A stretch of 64,000 bases of DNA from Opisthocomus hoazin. Taxonomy: Eukaryota > Chordata > Aves > Opisthocomiformes > Opisthocomidae. The notes under the pieces were generated by a model that saw only the letters and a program-made list of their open reading frames with translations, ran no database searches and was not told the origin of the DNA. Every line of letters begins with the position of its first letter. Positions within the stretch are counted from its first letter, which is position 1. The stretch is taken from assembly GCF_030867145.1 (NCBI RefSeq), contig NC_134440.1, forward strand, positions 1-64,000, read 5' to 3'. This document shows, one piece after another, positions 24,900-56,864 of the stretch. The position numbers and the translations under genes were made by a program.

Positions 24900-25880
24900 C
24901 CTGGAGGGTTTGCGCTTCATCTCTTGTGTCTTTGTCATAGCTCCCCGTCAGCTGCAGAGAGACTCAAACCAAACAAACCTCACCGATGTCCCATGGCGAC
25001 TGCAAAACTGAACTGAGAGTAGCCGATAAGCCCTCCTCGCTTCCTCAACCATCCCCCTATCTCAACGCTTTAGAAACTCCTCTTCTCCTGAACTGGCAAA
25101 GAAGAAGCCACACGACCCTCCCGACAGCCGCTTCCCTGTATTTGCACCCCTGAAACCCCTGCATCGGCCACTCCTCGGGAGCCTTTCTTCCAAACCATGC
25201 CCTGCGTTCTGTGGGCATCTCCCACATTACGCCTTCCCGCAGCCTCGGGGATCGGCTACAGGACCACAAAGTAAGCAAAGCCCCAATGCTTACAATTTAT
25301 GAGGGGCCCGCCACAAGCTGCAAAGTTTCCAGGGGTGACACGGTCCACTGAGCAATTGGTAAAGGTAATGAGCTGTCCCATGCTCTCAAAGACACTATGT
25401 GTCACAACCCTGTCGCTTGCTTAAGAAATGCTCAGTCTCTACACAAATGTGTGCAAGATGCTCACCTTAACCCCTACCAGACAATGCCATTGTCAATCTG
25501 ATTAAGAGATGCGGTACCAGCAAGTTACACAGTAAACAGCGCCACTAGTGAAAAAAATGCAATGTTCCATCTTCAATCAAGTCAGGAGTTCCAGGAAAGC
25601 ATAATACACCTAGAATAAAGAGAACAACACGTACTATTAAACAATCTCACCACCCACAAACTCTGAATAAAAAATTACTGACCTGAAGAAAAACGCTGTG
25701 GTCAAATGTACTCTGTACCAGATCCGTTGCCGAGCCTTGACTTCTCCTTGAAGTCCTACCTCAAACACAGACCTCTACTTCTCTAAATATCAAAATGCAT
25801 CTCCCTGAGTAGCTTAGCTCAAAAGCTGTAACTGACTGAAGGAAGAGCAGAGCTCTAAGACCAAAGAAAGTCAGGAGTGG
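24900..25880. other. Unique flank of the repeat array
   Basis: No confirmed gene. On the minus strand, about 24858-24960 has an AG before CTGACGGGGAGCTATGAC and a GT at its far end, and stays open for about 34 codons (LTGSYDKDTRDEAQ...). This could be one exon of the same unidentified transcript as in the array. An open frame at 25057-25278 on the same strand has no recognisable domain. Confidence 0.4.
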
Positions 25881-25990
25881 AATGAGCTCCCCTCCCAGCA
25901 GCTGCGGCTCATATACTCCCTGCCTCGCCCACCACCCTTCCCACGTTCCCCTGGGAAAGGGGAGGGGTGAACCACCAAAAGATATAAAGC
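25870..25990 (-). promoter_or_regulatory. Possible minus-strand core promoter
   Basis: On the minus strand a GC-box-like stretch (CCCCTCCCCTTTCCCAGGGG) is followed by a TATA-like GAGTATATGAGC near 25912-25925. About 130 bp further on, TTTGAG|GTAGGA near 25763 would serve as a splice donor. This would start a transcript running left into the repeat array. The evidence is motif-level only. Confidence 0.25.
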
Positions 25991-27600
25991 CAGCAGGAAG
26001 AGCAGCAGCAAGTTCTCTCATCTGCCTTAAGTTTACATCAAGCAAAGCACTGACTGCAGATGGTGCTCCTTACTGGAATCAATAATGCCTGGTCTTCTAC
26101 TGTAACTACATTTGTTACAGCAGCGATGTGACTGAGTAAGTAATTAGACTTAATTTCTCTGCAGTGTGGATAAAAAAAAGAGGTCCTACTAAACTATGTA
26201 AGAAAGTAGTTTGCTAAATGCAGTAACAATATTATTACCAAAATTTATGCTTTTTGGCTTCCTATAAAAAAACCTAAAATGCCACAGGCTTACTTTTTGT
26301 TTCTAGCAAGACCAGGCATATGACCTAACTTCCGCCAGGACTATTTCCTGGATAGGATTGAATAACAAAGCAGAACTTGATTTTGTAATAATCTTTTCTC
26401 AAAAATATCTCTGGTTGCAAAATGAATTATTTACTGTCAATGGCAGATAATTCAGAGCTGCTTCGAAGGTCTCTCTGGCTGACTCCCTTAAGGCAGCTAG
26501 GTGAGTTCCAAAGGACAGAAAATGGAAAAATAAAAAGTGGAAATACAAGAAACATCAGACATTGTACAAAAGCAGCCTGACTAGCACCTAAGTAGATAGA
26601 AGAAAAAAAAATTGCAAAACTCCACCAAAAAACTCTACGGGAGATGTGTCGATAAAAACAGAAGAAGGCTATTGCTTTCTCTGAAAAACCAAAGAGGAGA
26701 TAGGAGCTGACAACGGACATCTTTAGGGCACCAGCTACCAAATAGAAGCATACGATAAGACAGAAAAGAAAGATACCACTCTGGGTCACAATGATGGCTT
26801 TGAAAACCAATCTGGTAGAACGGGAGGCGTCGTCACAGGGATCGGAGCGGTCCCGAGGGGGCCAGAGAGATTCATGATGTCTCCAGGATGCGGCGAGTGG
26901 ACATGATGCAAAACTCCGCAGCATGTTCCGGCAATGTACAGATGTTCTCGGGGGACGAGTGCCCGAATGGAGACATCCTAGATGGCGGCAAATAAGGTAA
27001 GAGAACTCTGGGGCACAGGGACAGCCCGAGGAAGGGTTCTGTCTAAATCGGGGAGACACAAAGAGGGTGGCAGAGCTCAAAGGGTGCCGAGGGGCACGAG
27101 GACCGTCTCGGGAAGCGTCATGACGGGAGCAAGAGGAATGTGGACACGCATCCAAACGGGGGATTGCTGACACAAGGGATCTGAACAGAGGACGGATGTC
27201 CTGAGGGACCGAGGACCAAACAGAGGCATCTGACGTGGCGGAAGACAATGTAAACGTGTTTTGGGGTGAAATGAAAACCCGAGGAATATTCGCTTTCAGA
27301 TAAGAAAGGTACAAAGCCCTCTGCAGAACTAAAGGATGGCCATGCAACCCAAGGATGCTCGCAGGAAGCATTGTGATGGAAATAGAGGGGTGCAGACGTG
27401 GCTGGAGACATGGATGGTGGCTCGAGGGCACAAAGGTACTCGGGAGAGGATCTGAACAGACTACAGACGTTCCAAGGGAGACGCTGACCCACTGGAGATG
27501 AGCGAGACGGAGGAGAGGACAAAAAGACGGCTCTGAAGAAGACGGCATGTTCTGGCAAACTGAGAGGAGTACGAATGACGCTTCAGAGATAAAAGTGTGC
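25991..27600. other. Subtelomeric sequence with one long unassigned open frame
   Basis: The minus strand is open for 373 codons at 27548-26427. The translation is rich in S, P, R, F and C, has no domain I recognise, and its second half is a run of hydrophobic residues produced by A-rich plus-strand sequence. The plus strand between about 26.8 and 27.5 kb is purine-rich with irregular internal similarity (GGGACAGC, GGAGAC and CGAGGG themes). I regard the frame as a by-product of biased composition. Confidence 0.45.
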
Positions 27601-27639
27601 CAATGAGACCCTCTAAAGCCACGGGATGAAACGAGAGAA

Positions 27640-28170
27640 AAGGGGGGGGGGTGTGTGGAATAAATACAAAGAAAACTTAAAAAGCAACAGGGTATGTGAC
27701 AATTGAGAAAAAATAGGGATAGATGGCTCGATAACAGGAAATGTAGAAATCAAATATAAATAGCAAATGAGTACAAGGCAGAGGAGAAAAAAGCTAAAAT
27801 GTAGGGACAGAATACGACATAAAAGTAGACGTGGGAAAAAAAATTAAGGCTTTCAATGAGAAAAAAACCCTAAAAATAGGGACCATAAGCTAAATAAATG
27901 GAGAGACAGAAATGAAATTGATAAATAGAAAGAGTACGAGACAGACGAGAAAGAATTAAAATGCAGGGACGGGAACTAGATGAAAGCAGATCTACAAAGA
28001 AACTGTCAAAAACAACACAGTTAAGGGAATAAGGGAAAAAAAAAACCCCAAACCAGGAACATCAAATTAAGTACACAAAGACACAGAAATAAAATTTCAA
28101 AAGCGACAGGACACAGCACAGACCAGCGCAAAACAAAAAATAAAAGCAAAAAACGGGATAAAAGTAGATA
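27640..28170. repeat. A-rich degenerate repeat, about 170 bp, three copies
   Basis: Similar blocks at about 27750-27840, 27918-28005 and 28095-28174 share AGAAAAAAGCTAAAATGTAGGGACA- and ATAAAAGTAGA-like pieces. The sequence is about 70% A plus G and very AT-rich. No coding potential is visible. Confidence 0.5.
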
Positions 28171-28415
28171 CGTGTCCCAGTTTTGACCGGGATACATTCA
28201 ATTTCCCTCCCAGTAGCTGCTGTGTTTCAGATTTAGTAGGAGAAAAATGTTGATAATGCTGACGGTTTTAGTTGCCGCTATGAAATCGAGGGCTTTTTCC
28301 AGTTTCTGATACACAGGTAACGGTCAGGTGTGTGGTAGTCAAGGGGGAGCGTACCCAGACAGACAGCCGAGCCACCCGAAGGAAATATTTCATATGACAG
28401 AGACCATTTTCTGTT
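28171..28415 (+). mobile_element. LTR-like fragment of an avian endogenous retrovirus
   Basis: Begins TGTCCCAGTTTTGACCGGGA and continues through CAGTAGCTGCTGTGTTTCAG, AATGTTGATAATGCTGACGG and GGAAATATTTCATATGACAG. These recall a dispersed LTR common in bird genomes. The piece is diverged, solitary and incomplete, with no internal retroviral reading frames around it. The family was assigned from memory of the repeat, not from a search. Confidence 0.5.
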
Positions 28416-28469
28416 AATAAACGGGAACAGGCCAGGAGTCGGGAAGCTATCCGCTTTCTCGTTTCTGGG

Positions 28470-28995
28470 AGGACGCCTTCGGAAGCCCTGATCCGAAAAT
28501 GCAAACGTCTGCAGATAGCTCGCAGACAGAAGGGGCTAGCCTGGAAAGCTGTTGCTCAGCCTCATCTGCCCATGGCACTGCTTGCACAGAGGCACAGAGA
28601 CTGGGGCTGCTTACTGGTCTTGCCACCTCAAACGTAGCTTTGGGGGTCCATGCCAGGCGGCTTTTGCAGCCCTGCTCCAAAAATGCGAATGTCTGCAGAT
28701 AGCTCGCAGGCAGAAAGAGCTAGCCAGGAAAGCTGTTGCTCAGCCTCCTCTGCCCATGGCACTGCTCGCACAGAGGCACACAGACTGGGGCTGCTTGCTT
28801 GTCTTGCCACCTCAAACTTCAAACGTACCTTTGGGGGTCCGCGCCAAGCGCCTCCGGCAGCCCTGCTCCCAAAATGCAAACGTCTGCAGATAGCTCGCAG
28901 CCAGAAAGAGCTAGCCTGGAAAGCTGTTGCTCAGCCTCATCTGCCCATGGCACTGCTCGCACAGAGGCACACAGACTGGGGCTGCTTGTCTTCCA
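28470..28995. repeat. Three-copy tandem repeat, 184-191 bp
   Basis: The anchor GCAGATAGCTCGCAG recurs at 28511, 28695 and 28886. Each unit also holds GGAAAGCTGTTGCTCAGCCT, CTGCCCATGGCACTGCT and CAGAGGCACA(C/G)AGACTGGGG. The third copy ends near 28995. Overlapping open frames on both strands (for example 28650-29147) arise because the sequence lacks stops. It lies directly beside the LTR-like fragment and may derive from the same element. Confidence 0.92.
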
Positions 28996-31900
28996 GTGTG
29001 TGCGTGGCGGGGGTGTTACGCTCACGGAGTACGCTTGCCTGTGCTGTCAAGTGTAAACAGACCCTTTCTGAACTAAAAATAACCTGTCCTCTGAGTAACA
29101 GAGCGGCTGATCTCTGCAGCCCAGATGCAGGAGCTCAAAAGGGGTAGGTGACCTATTTTTCATTAATGGTGCTATTTAATTACAAATTCCCCCAAGTTTG
29201 ATCCTGTGGAAATGTAAAACAAAGTGCCTAGTCGCCTCCCCTCCATCAGGAACTTGCTTCAGTGCATTCTCACAAAAATGCAGATATCAAAGACAATCTG
29301 TTAAGTAACTTTGATGTGAGGCTCCCTAACAACACAACACGCATTACCAGGGGGCCCTGCAGCGGCTTTTTGGGAAGATTTTTACCTCGTTTAAAATCAC
29401 TCAACGGACTTAGGGTATTAACCAGTCTGGCCTGTCCTAACCTCTTCTTCTCCTGGCTCTCCAGGCACCTTGTAGATGCTAGGAATTGAAGTCCAACAGT
29501 CCTTCAGGGAGGGTAATTATCCACTTTGTGGAGAAGGAGAAATCAAAGGCTGGAGAGGTGCGCGGGAGTTTGCCGAGCGAGCCAGTGGCAGAGCCAGTGG
29601 GGGTCTGCCGCTCCGGCTGCCAGGTCAGCTCCAGGGCTGGACGGGATTTGCATTCCCGTTCAGCCTGCAAGGCCTGTATCGGCATCCGTCAGAGGGACTT
29701 TGCATTAGACGCATCCTTTTTCTGAGGCTGTACTTCTGGCACGTCCTGTAACAGCAAAGCTTCGCTTCCCCTTGCTGAGCGGGTCAGAAGGACCTTGTCT
29801 CGGGGCTGGGGTCGGAGCAGAGGATCACACCTCGCTGCAGTTCATCACAATGTCGTGCGAAGAGGGGAAGGCTGCAAGATTTTTTATTTGTTCATCTTGA
29901 TCTCATATGTGAATCACTTTCCCCATGTTCCCTTTATTAATGTTCTGTCTAGGTTTTCTATGAATAATTAAGATGCTAATTTGCCAAAAGAATTAGGTCT
30001 CTCGAGGTACCTGCAATCAGTAGCATTTCTCCTCCACCAAGGAAGCCACTGTTATTTAGTTGCTGACAGTTATTTGTTATTGTGAGACAGAAGCAAACAT
30101 AAAACCGCAGCCTTGCCATTCATTGCTGGCTTCTGTAACACGAGATTTTCTCCTTTTGAAACAAAAGCAGCATAAAGAGGGAAGGGGCAAGGGTTGGAAA
30201 GTGCATGGCGGGGATGCGTTCGAGTGCTGCTGTTCTGAAACACAACTGAAGTCCTTTTTAAATGCTCACCAGAGTGAGGCAGATGGAGCTGGTGCTTTGC
30301 TGCTATGCTGTCTACAGTAGGGTTGTCTCATCGCTAGCCACAGATTTAGGGCATTCGTGGAAATAGCTGGTGATGAATGGGTTTTCATTAGTTTAGAAGA
30401 GGGGAAGACTGCAACGGAAAGTGCCCCCCAGAACCATCCATCGCACCGCCCTGCGACGCCTCAATAAAAGGCTTTTAACAAATGCTGAGCACAGGACAGA
30501 TCTCATCAAAAAGCCACTATTCGGGTTACTCTGGCAAGGAGAAGAATTGCAGCTAGCGCCCATGGGGAAGAGCGGAAAGGAAAATGGCCTCTGCTCCTGG
30601 CTCCTGACAAAGGAAGAGCACAGGAGCTCAGCCGGGGCTGTGACGAGCTGACAGAGCACCCCTGGCCTCAAGGTACGCTGCGTGCAGGGATGCATTGGAT
30701 ACATCCTGCCAGGGCCCGGGCAGCTCCAACGGCCCAGCGTCCCGAGGCTGACAGCACCGGCTGCTTGCAACCACCTGGCTGCTCAGAGTCAGTGAACGGG
30801 CAATCTGTGGCCCCGCTGCAGAAGCGCTGATTTCACAAGAGCCGAGTGGAGGAGTTCGCACCTAACAATACGACTGGGTGCAATACTTCCCCCGCTAGAA
30901 ACACGGCTTCCAGGGCGTTACACCTCCTCAGGGTATCACACATGGGGCTGCTGTGTCTTGAGAGGAGGCACCCGTTCAGGGTCCCCGTGTGACCAGTGCG
31001 TAGCACCCATCTTGCTGGTGCCAACACCCTGCCCCCAGTCTGAGCTCGGCAGCACTCTCAACGCTGATTTTACACCCCATAATGATGAGAGACCCCGGGG
31101 GCTGGGACTGCTTCCACAGGCACCTGGTGTGCAGTCACATCTGGGCTGGGGCTTCATATAGGGCATGAGGACGAGCAGCAGCCTAGAACTTGTGCTTTTT
31201 CATAGCATTGGGGGTTTTTTTCACAGCATTTTTTTTTTAAACAGAGTCTAGCCCCAGCTCACTGTCAGCCTGACATGAAGAGCTTGAACACCGTGTGAAA
31301 CAGGGAGAGCTTCCTGCAAGATGCCAGCGACAGATCAGCTTGTGTTTGTGACTTCTTGCATGACTCGTGGATGTTCTTGCACTCAGCCTAGCCTGTCAGT
31401 GGGTCAGCTCTTTGCTGCAGTTCTAGGTAGGGTTCTCCAGTGACGCGAGGTTGTACTTTGAGGACAGAAAACGCATAAGGGACAACAAGAAGCTTAAACA
31501 GCGTAAGAGCTGGGTCTCACGCTGTACTGCTGCCTGACCCAGGCGGGAGCAGGGCCTGGGGAGAGCGGCCGGCAGCCCAGCACCCCACGAGCTGTCGGAG
31601 CTGCTGCCTCAGCCGAGCACCGCGCTGCAGCTCCCGTCTGCCTCTCCCCCGCTCAGGGGGAGTCCTGCTGGGATGTGCAGCAGCTTGACTCGGGTCCTCC
31701 CTCTCGCTTCTCGGGATGGTGCGAGCGTGGCCTCCCTCGAGAGATGATTCACCCAGGCGTGGCACCCACGGGTCTGGCCAGCCCCCAGCAGTGAGCAGCA
31801 CAGCAAGGCACGGGCCAAGACGCAGGGCTACGAAACGGTCACTGCCAGAATTTAAGCATCCACACCCAGCTCCACCTCGTGCGTCGCAGCCACAGAAGAG

Positions 31901-33060
31901 AAGTGTGCGAGAGTAGTAATATAGAACATAAGAAACATTTGCTCTTCTCCCATGCTCCCAAATCCCACCCTCCTGCTCCCACATTACAGTGGCAGAGATG
32001 CAAACCAAACACAGCTTTCTCGGAGCTGATATCTATTTCAAAAGAAGGCTGCTTGTGTAGGAATAAAATATGAACACTGGCACGGGGTGGTAAACAAGTC
32101 CCTAGAAATTTTTGCCACCCGATTACTTCCTTCCCTTCTTAAATACCCTGAAACAAATATTACTACAGTAGCTCCAGCCCCATACAGTTGTGAGAACACT
32201 TCATGCAAAAAAAAGAAAAAAAATAAAAATCAACACAAAAAACCCCCAACTCCAAAACAGAAAAGCCCTTCCCTGGCTGTGCAGGTCAGGAAATCTCGAT
32301 GTTTCCTCATCACCCCTGGGAGAGTGAAGGGCTTTGCCTAGACACAGTCCAGCACAGTCACCAGCAGTTCTCCACTCCAGCAGGTTCCCAAGGTGCCAGA
32401 CCTAATCCTGCCCCGACTTGCAGGCAGTGTGTGGAAGCTGTGGGTTCCCCTCATGGTCACGGGGTGAGCGAAAGGCCCCGAGGAGCCGCACTGCCTTTCC
32501 ACAGGTCTGCCGAGGTTCGGCTGCGTGAGAGAGGACAGCATTTGGCAGCCAGCACTTGCTACGTACCGGAGTTTCTGCAGACCTGTGAAACACTCCCAGG
32601 ATTACTGCTGTCTTTGCCTAACTTATAGTGGCAAAGAGGGCAAAAAAAATCAGCAACAAAAGCCAAATCCATCAACACGCCTGTAAGGTTACTAACTACT
32701 TCTACACAGACACCGCTTCGTCATTCAGCGCAGGGCTAAGCATGCTCCTAGGTAACTACGGGGTGCAGCGGATGCCGGGGGGGGGACACAACTTTCCAGG
32801 TTTCTGCAGTGCCTCCCTCAGGCCTTGCTCAATTCCTATAACTAGACAACACCTATGACAACTCCCAGACTGCCCACAGGCCCCGCAGGGCACCGGTCCC
32901 AGCACGCTCCAAACGCCTCCTGCTCTCGTTTAATCTGGCCAAGTGTGGCAAGCTGGGACCCGTACCCTGCACAAGGAATACTGCTCGGCTGACAAAGAGC
33001 AGGACATCTCTGTGGACTGTTTCCCAATTAAAAAAAAGAAAAAAAAGAAACCAAGAGCAA
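28996..33060. other. Intergenic sequence between subtelomere and HOMER3
   Basis: About 4 kb with no gene that I can support on either strand. Segments at 29155-29215 and 29890-30000 are AT-rich with TAATTA/ATTAAT-type motifs and could be conserved noncoding elements. Open frames near 29.5 kb, 30.4 kb and 31.5-32.0 kb overlap one another and have no domain. Confidence 0.55.
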
Positions 33061-33075
33061 CTGCGATTTGCTCCA

Positions 33076-33941
33076 TTTAATTTCAATTAACTGCAGCCCT
33101 TTAGAGGCTGGGAGAGATGCCAATCTAGCAGTTTGCTGGCCCTCCCCTTGGGGATGTCCCATTTCTCCAATGCCCCTTTCCCAACCAAGCCCTTACTCTT
33201 CTCCGCTTAAAGGAGTTTTAACAAGTCATTAAATCCCGCTGTGTTAAACTAATAAGGGCTTTAAAACCTGCAGTTCCTTTCCTCTGGAGGAAGTGACTGA
33301 ACAGTGGAAAGGACACACGGTCAGGCAAGCGCCCTTCTCGGCAGTGGGGACTCTGCTACCTCTGGAAGCTCCTGGCAGCGACCAGTGTTACTGGATCCTG
33401 TTAGAGAGACGTGATGCGGTTAGGGCTGGGGAAGAGGAAAAGGAGCAACTGTTGTCCTCGGTGTGCTTGGACGTCTCCTCCCTCCCTCGGTGGGGAAACA
33501 GGCGGCTTATTTGCAAAAGGCAAGTGGTTTCCTAAAAAACTACTGAAAAAATGCAAAGGCTGCTCAGCCCCTTCCCCTAGAAAACTGTAAAAATGTTGGA
33601 GACACAGTGTGGCAGCGGGGAGGCTGGGAAGGCAGCACGGGGACAACTGCTCTCTCTGGACCACGCCACAGCCGCGGCAGGGTCCAGAGAGGTCTGGCTG
33701 TGACTTGTAGATGCTCCCTGGAGAGGATTCAGGAGCTCAGGTCCTCTCTGCCCCGTCTGGGTGTTCAGTGGGCAGTAAGCGGCTGCGGCTGGTCTCCACG
33801 CTGTCCAGGCAGCTGCTGGTATGTTGGCGTATCCTGCCCGAACAGACCTCGAGGCTGTTCTGTGACCGTAATAGCTGACAGTGACCAGTCCCAGCTCGGG
33901 CTCCCCTCCTCCGGAGGCGTCTCCTTTGAGCGTGCTGCTGC
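33076..33941 (-). other. HOMER3: Probable HOMER3 3' untranslated region
   Basis: Follows the HOMER3 stop codon on the minus strand. The first polyadenylation-type hexamer I find is ATTAAA at 33081-33076, which would give a 3' UTR of roughly 870-890 bases. Another ATTAAA lies near 32930. The true end cannot be fixed from sequence alone. Confidence 0.35.
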
Positions 33942-55641
<21,700 letters not shown>

Positions 55642-56370
55642 CTCCGCCTGGGTGTCAGCTCCTTTCTCGCCCGTCCTCTCTTCAGCTGGGATTCTCTCCA
55701 CGTTTTGATTTATTTCTCCCTTCCTCTTTCTTTCTGTCTTTCTCCGGATCCGGATGCTCTTTAAATTTCCTCCGGAATTTCACTTTGAAATCTTGCTAGT
55801 TGTGCCGCCGGCTCGAAACGCCCAGCAACCCGCGGGCGTGCGGGGCAGGGAGGGCAGGGGCCGCCGGGCCCCCCCCCCGCGCTGCGGGCGCCCACGCCCA
55901 GCGCCAGCCCCGGACCTTCGGCCCCCCCCGGCCGCCGCAGCCCCCCGCAGCTCCCCCTCGCCGGCGCCCGGGGTCCCTCCTTCCCCTCCGCATGGGAGGG
56001 GAGCAGCGGGAGCCGGCGGCGCCTCCGCAAGCGCTTCCAGACAAAGCCGGCTGCTGCTCCGGATCCCCGCAAGTTTTCCCCCGCCGCCCTCGGGACCGCC
56101 AGTTCTGGGTTCTGTGTTTTGTTTCCTTTCTCTTTCCTGTTCCCTGCCCGCTCCCCCCCCGCCAGCTGCCCCGTCTCGCTCGCAGCGCTCCGCTCCCCCT
56201 CCCGACTTTATGCCCGGGGCCGGGCCGGGGGCCGGCTCGGCTCGGCGGCACCACCTGCCGGGCAGCGCGCGCCCTGCGCCCGGCCGCACCGCCCGGCCCC
56301 GCCCGGGACCCGCACCGCGCGCGGGGACCCGCACGGGCACCGGGACCCGCACGGGCCCTGCGATCCACCC
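55642..56370 (-). promoter_or_regulatory. HOMER3: HOMER3 CpG-island promoter and 5' UTR region
   Basis: Immediately upstream of the inferred ATG at 55641-55639 the minus strand is purine-rich with TTTAAA near 55760, then becomes extremely GC- and CpG-rich from about 55800 to 56370 with runs such as CCCCCCCC and GC boxes. This is a typical CpG-island promoter, and it is the only one in the window beside a gene start. The transcription start is probably between about 55700 and 56300. I cannot define it further. Confidence 0.65.
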
Positions 56371-56864
56371 AGGCATGGGGATCCACCCGGGTGCTGGGAT
56401 CCACCCAGACGCCAGGATCCAAACCAGCACTGGGATCCGCACAGGCACTGGGATCCACCTGGGGACCGGGATTCACCCGGGCATGGGGATCCACCCAGAT
56501 GCTAGGATCCAAACCAGCACTGGGATCCACACGAGCGCCAGGATTCACCCAGGCACGGGGATTCACCCGGCTGTCAGGATCCAAACCAGCACTGGGATCC
56601 ACACAAGTGCTGGGATCTGCCCAGGCACTAGGATCCACCTGGGCACCGGGATTCACTCAGGCATGGGGATCCACCCAGATGCCAGGATCCGAACCAGCAC
56701 TGGATCCACCCGGGCATGGGGATCCACCCGGGCATGGGGATCCACCCGGGTGTTGGGATCCACCCAGATGCCAGGATCCACACAAGCACTGGTATCCACA
56801 CAGGTGCTGGGATTCACCCTGGGTCAGGGATCCACCTGGGCACTGGGATCCACCTGGGTGCCGG
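56308..56864. repeat. 18-bp GGATCC minisatellite beside the HOMER3 CpG island
   Basis: About 30 tandem 18-bp units of the form GGATCCACCCGGGCATGG, with variants CAAACCAGCACT, CACACAAGTGCT, CACCTGGGCACC and GGATTCACC. Clusters such as CCAGGATCCAAACCAGCACT recur about every 80-110 bp, so a higher-order pattern of five or six units exists. Because 18 is a multiple of three, the array is open in several frames on both strands and would encode hexapeptides such as GIHPGM. This accounts for the long open frames at 55754-56905, 55800-57140 and, on the minus strand, 55796-56656 and 55780-56448. Confidence 0.95.

Larger units (their letters stand above)
13400..24900. repeat. Large subtelomeric tandem array (1.45 and 2.1 kb units, 3.59 kb higher order)
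   Basis: Six diverged copies are anchored by the motif ACAAACAATGGGATTCAA, whose ATG lies at 14050, 15496, 17637, 19087, 21179 and 23302. Spacings are 1446, 2141, 1450, 2092 and 2123 bp. The short spacing lacks about 650 bp, including the block CTGATCAGCCCCTCCCACA and the segment before it. Short and long spacings alternate in the first part, so the array has a higher-order period of 3587-3591 bp. The copies at 15.3-16.04 kb and 18.9-19.63 kb are almost identical, whereas others differ widely. A truncated last copy ends near 24.9 kb. Confidence 0.9.

Noticed and set aside
30421-32008. Several 60-160 codon open frames on both strands
   Set aside because: They overlap in multiple frames and show no domain, no repeat-derived similarity I can name, and no consistent splice context.
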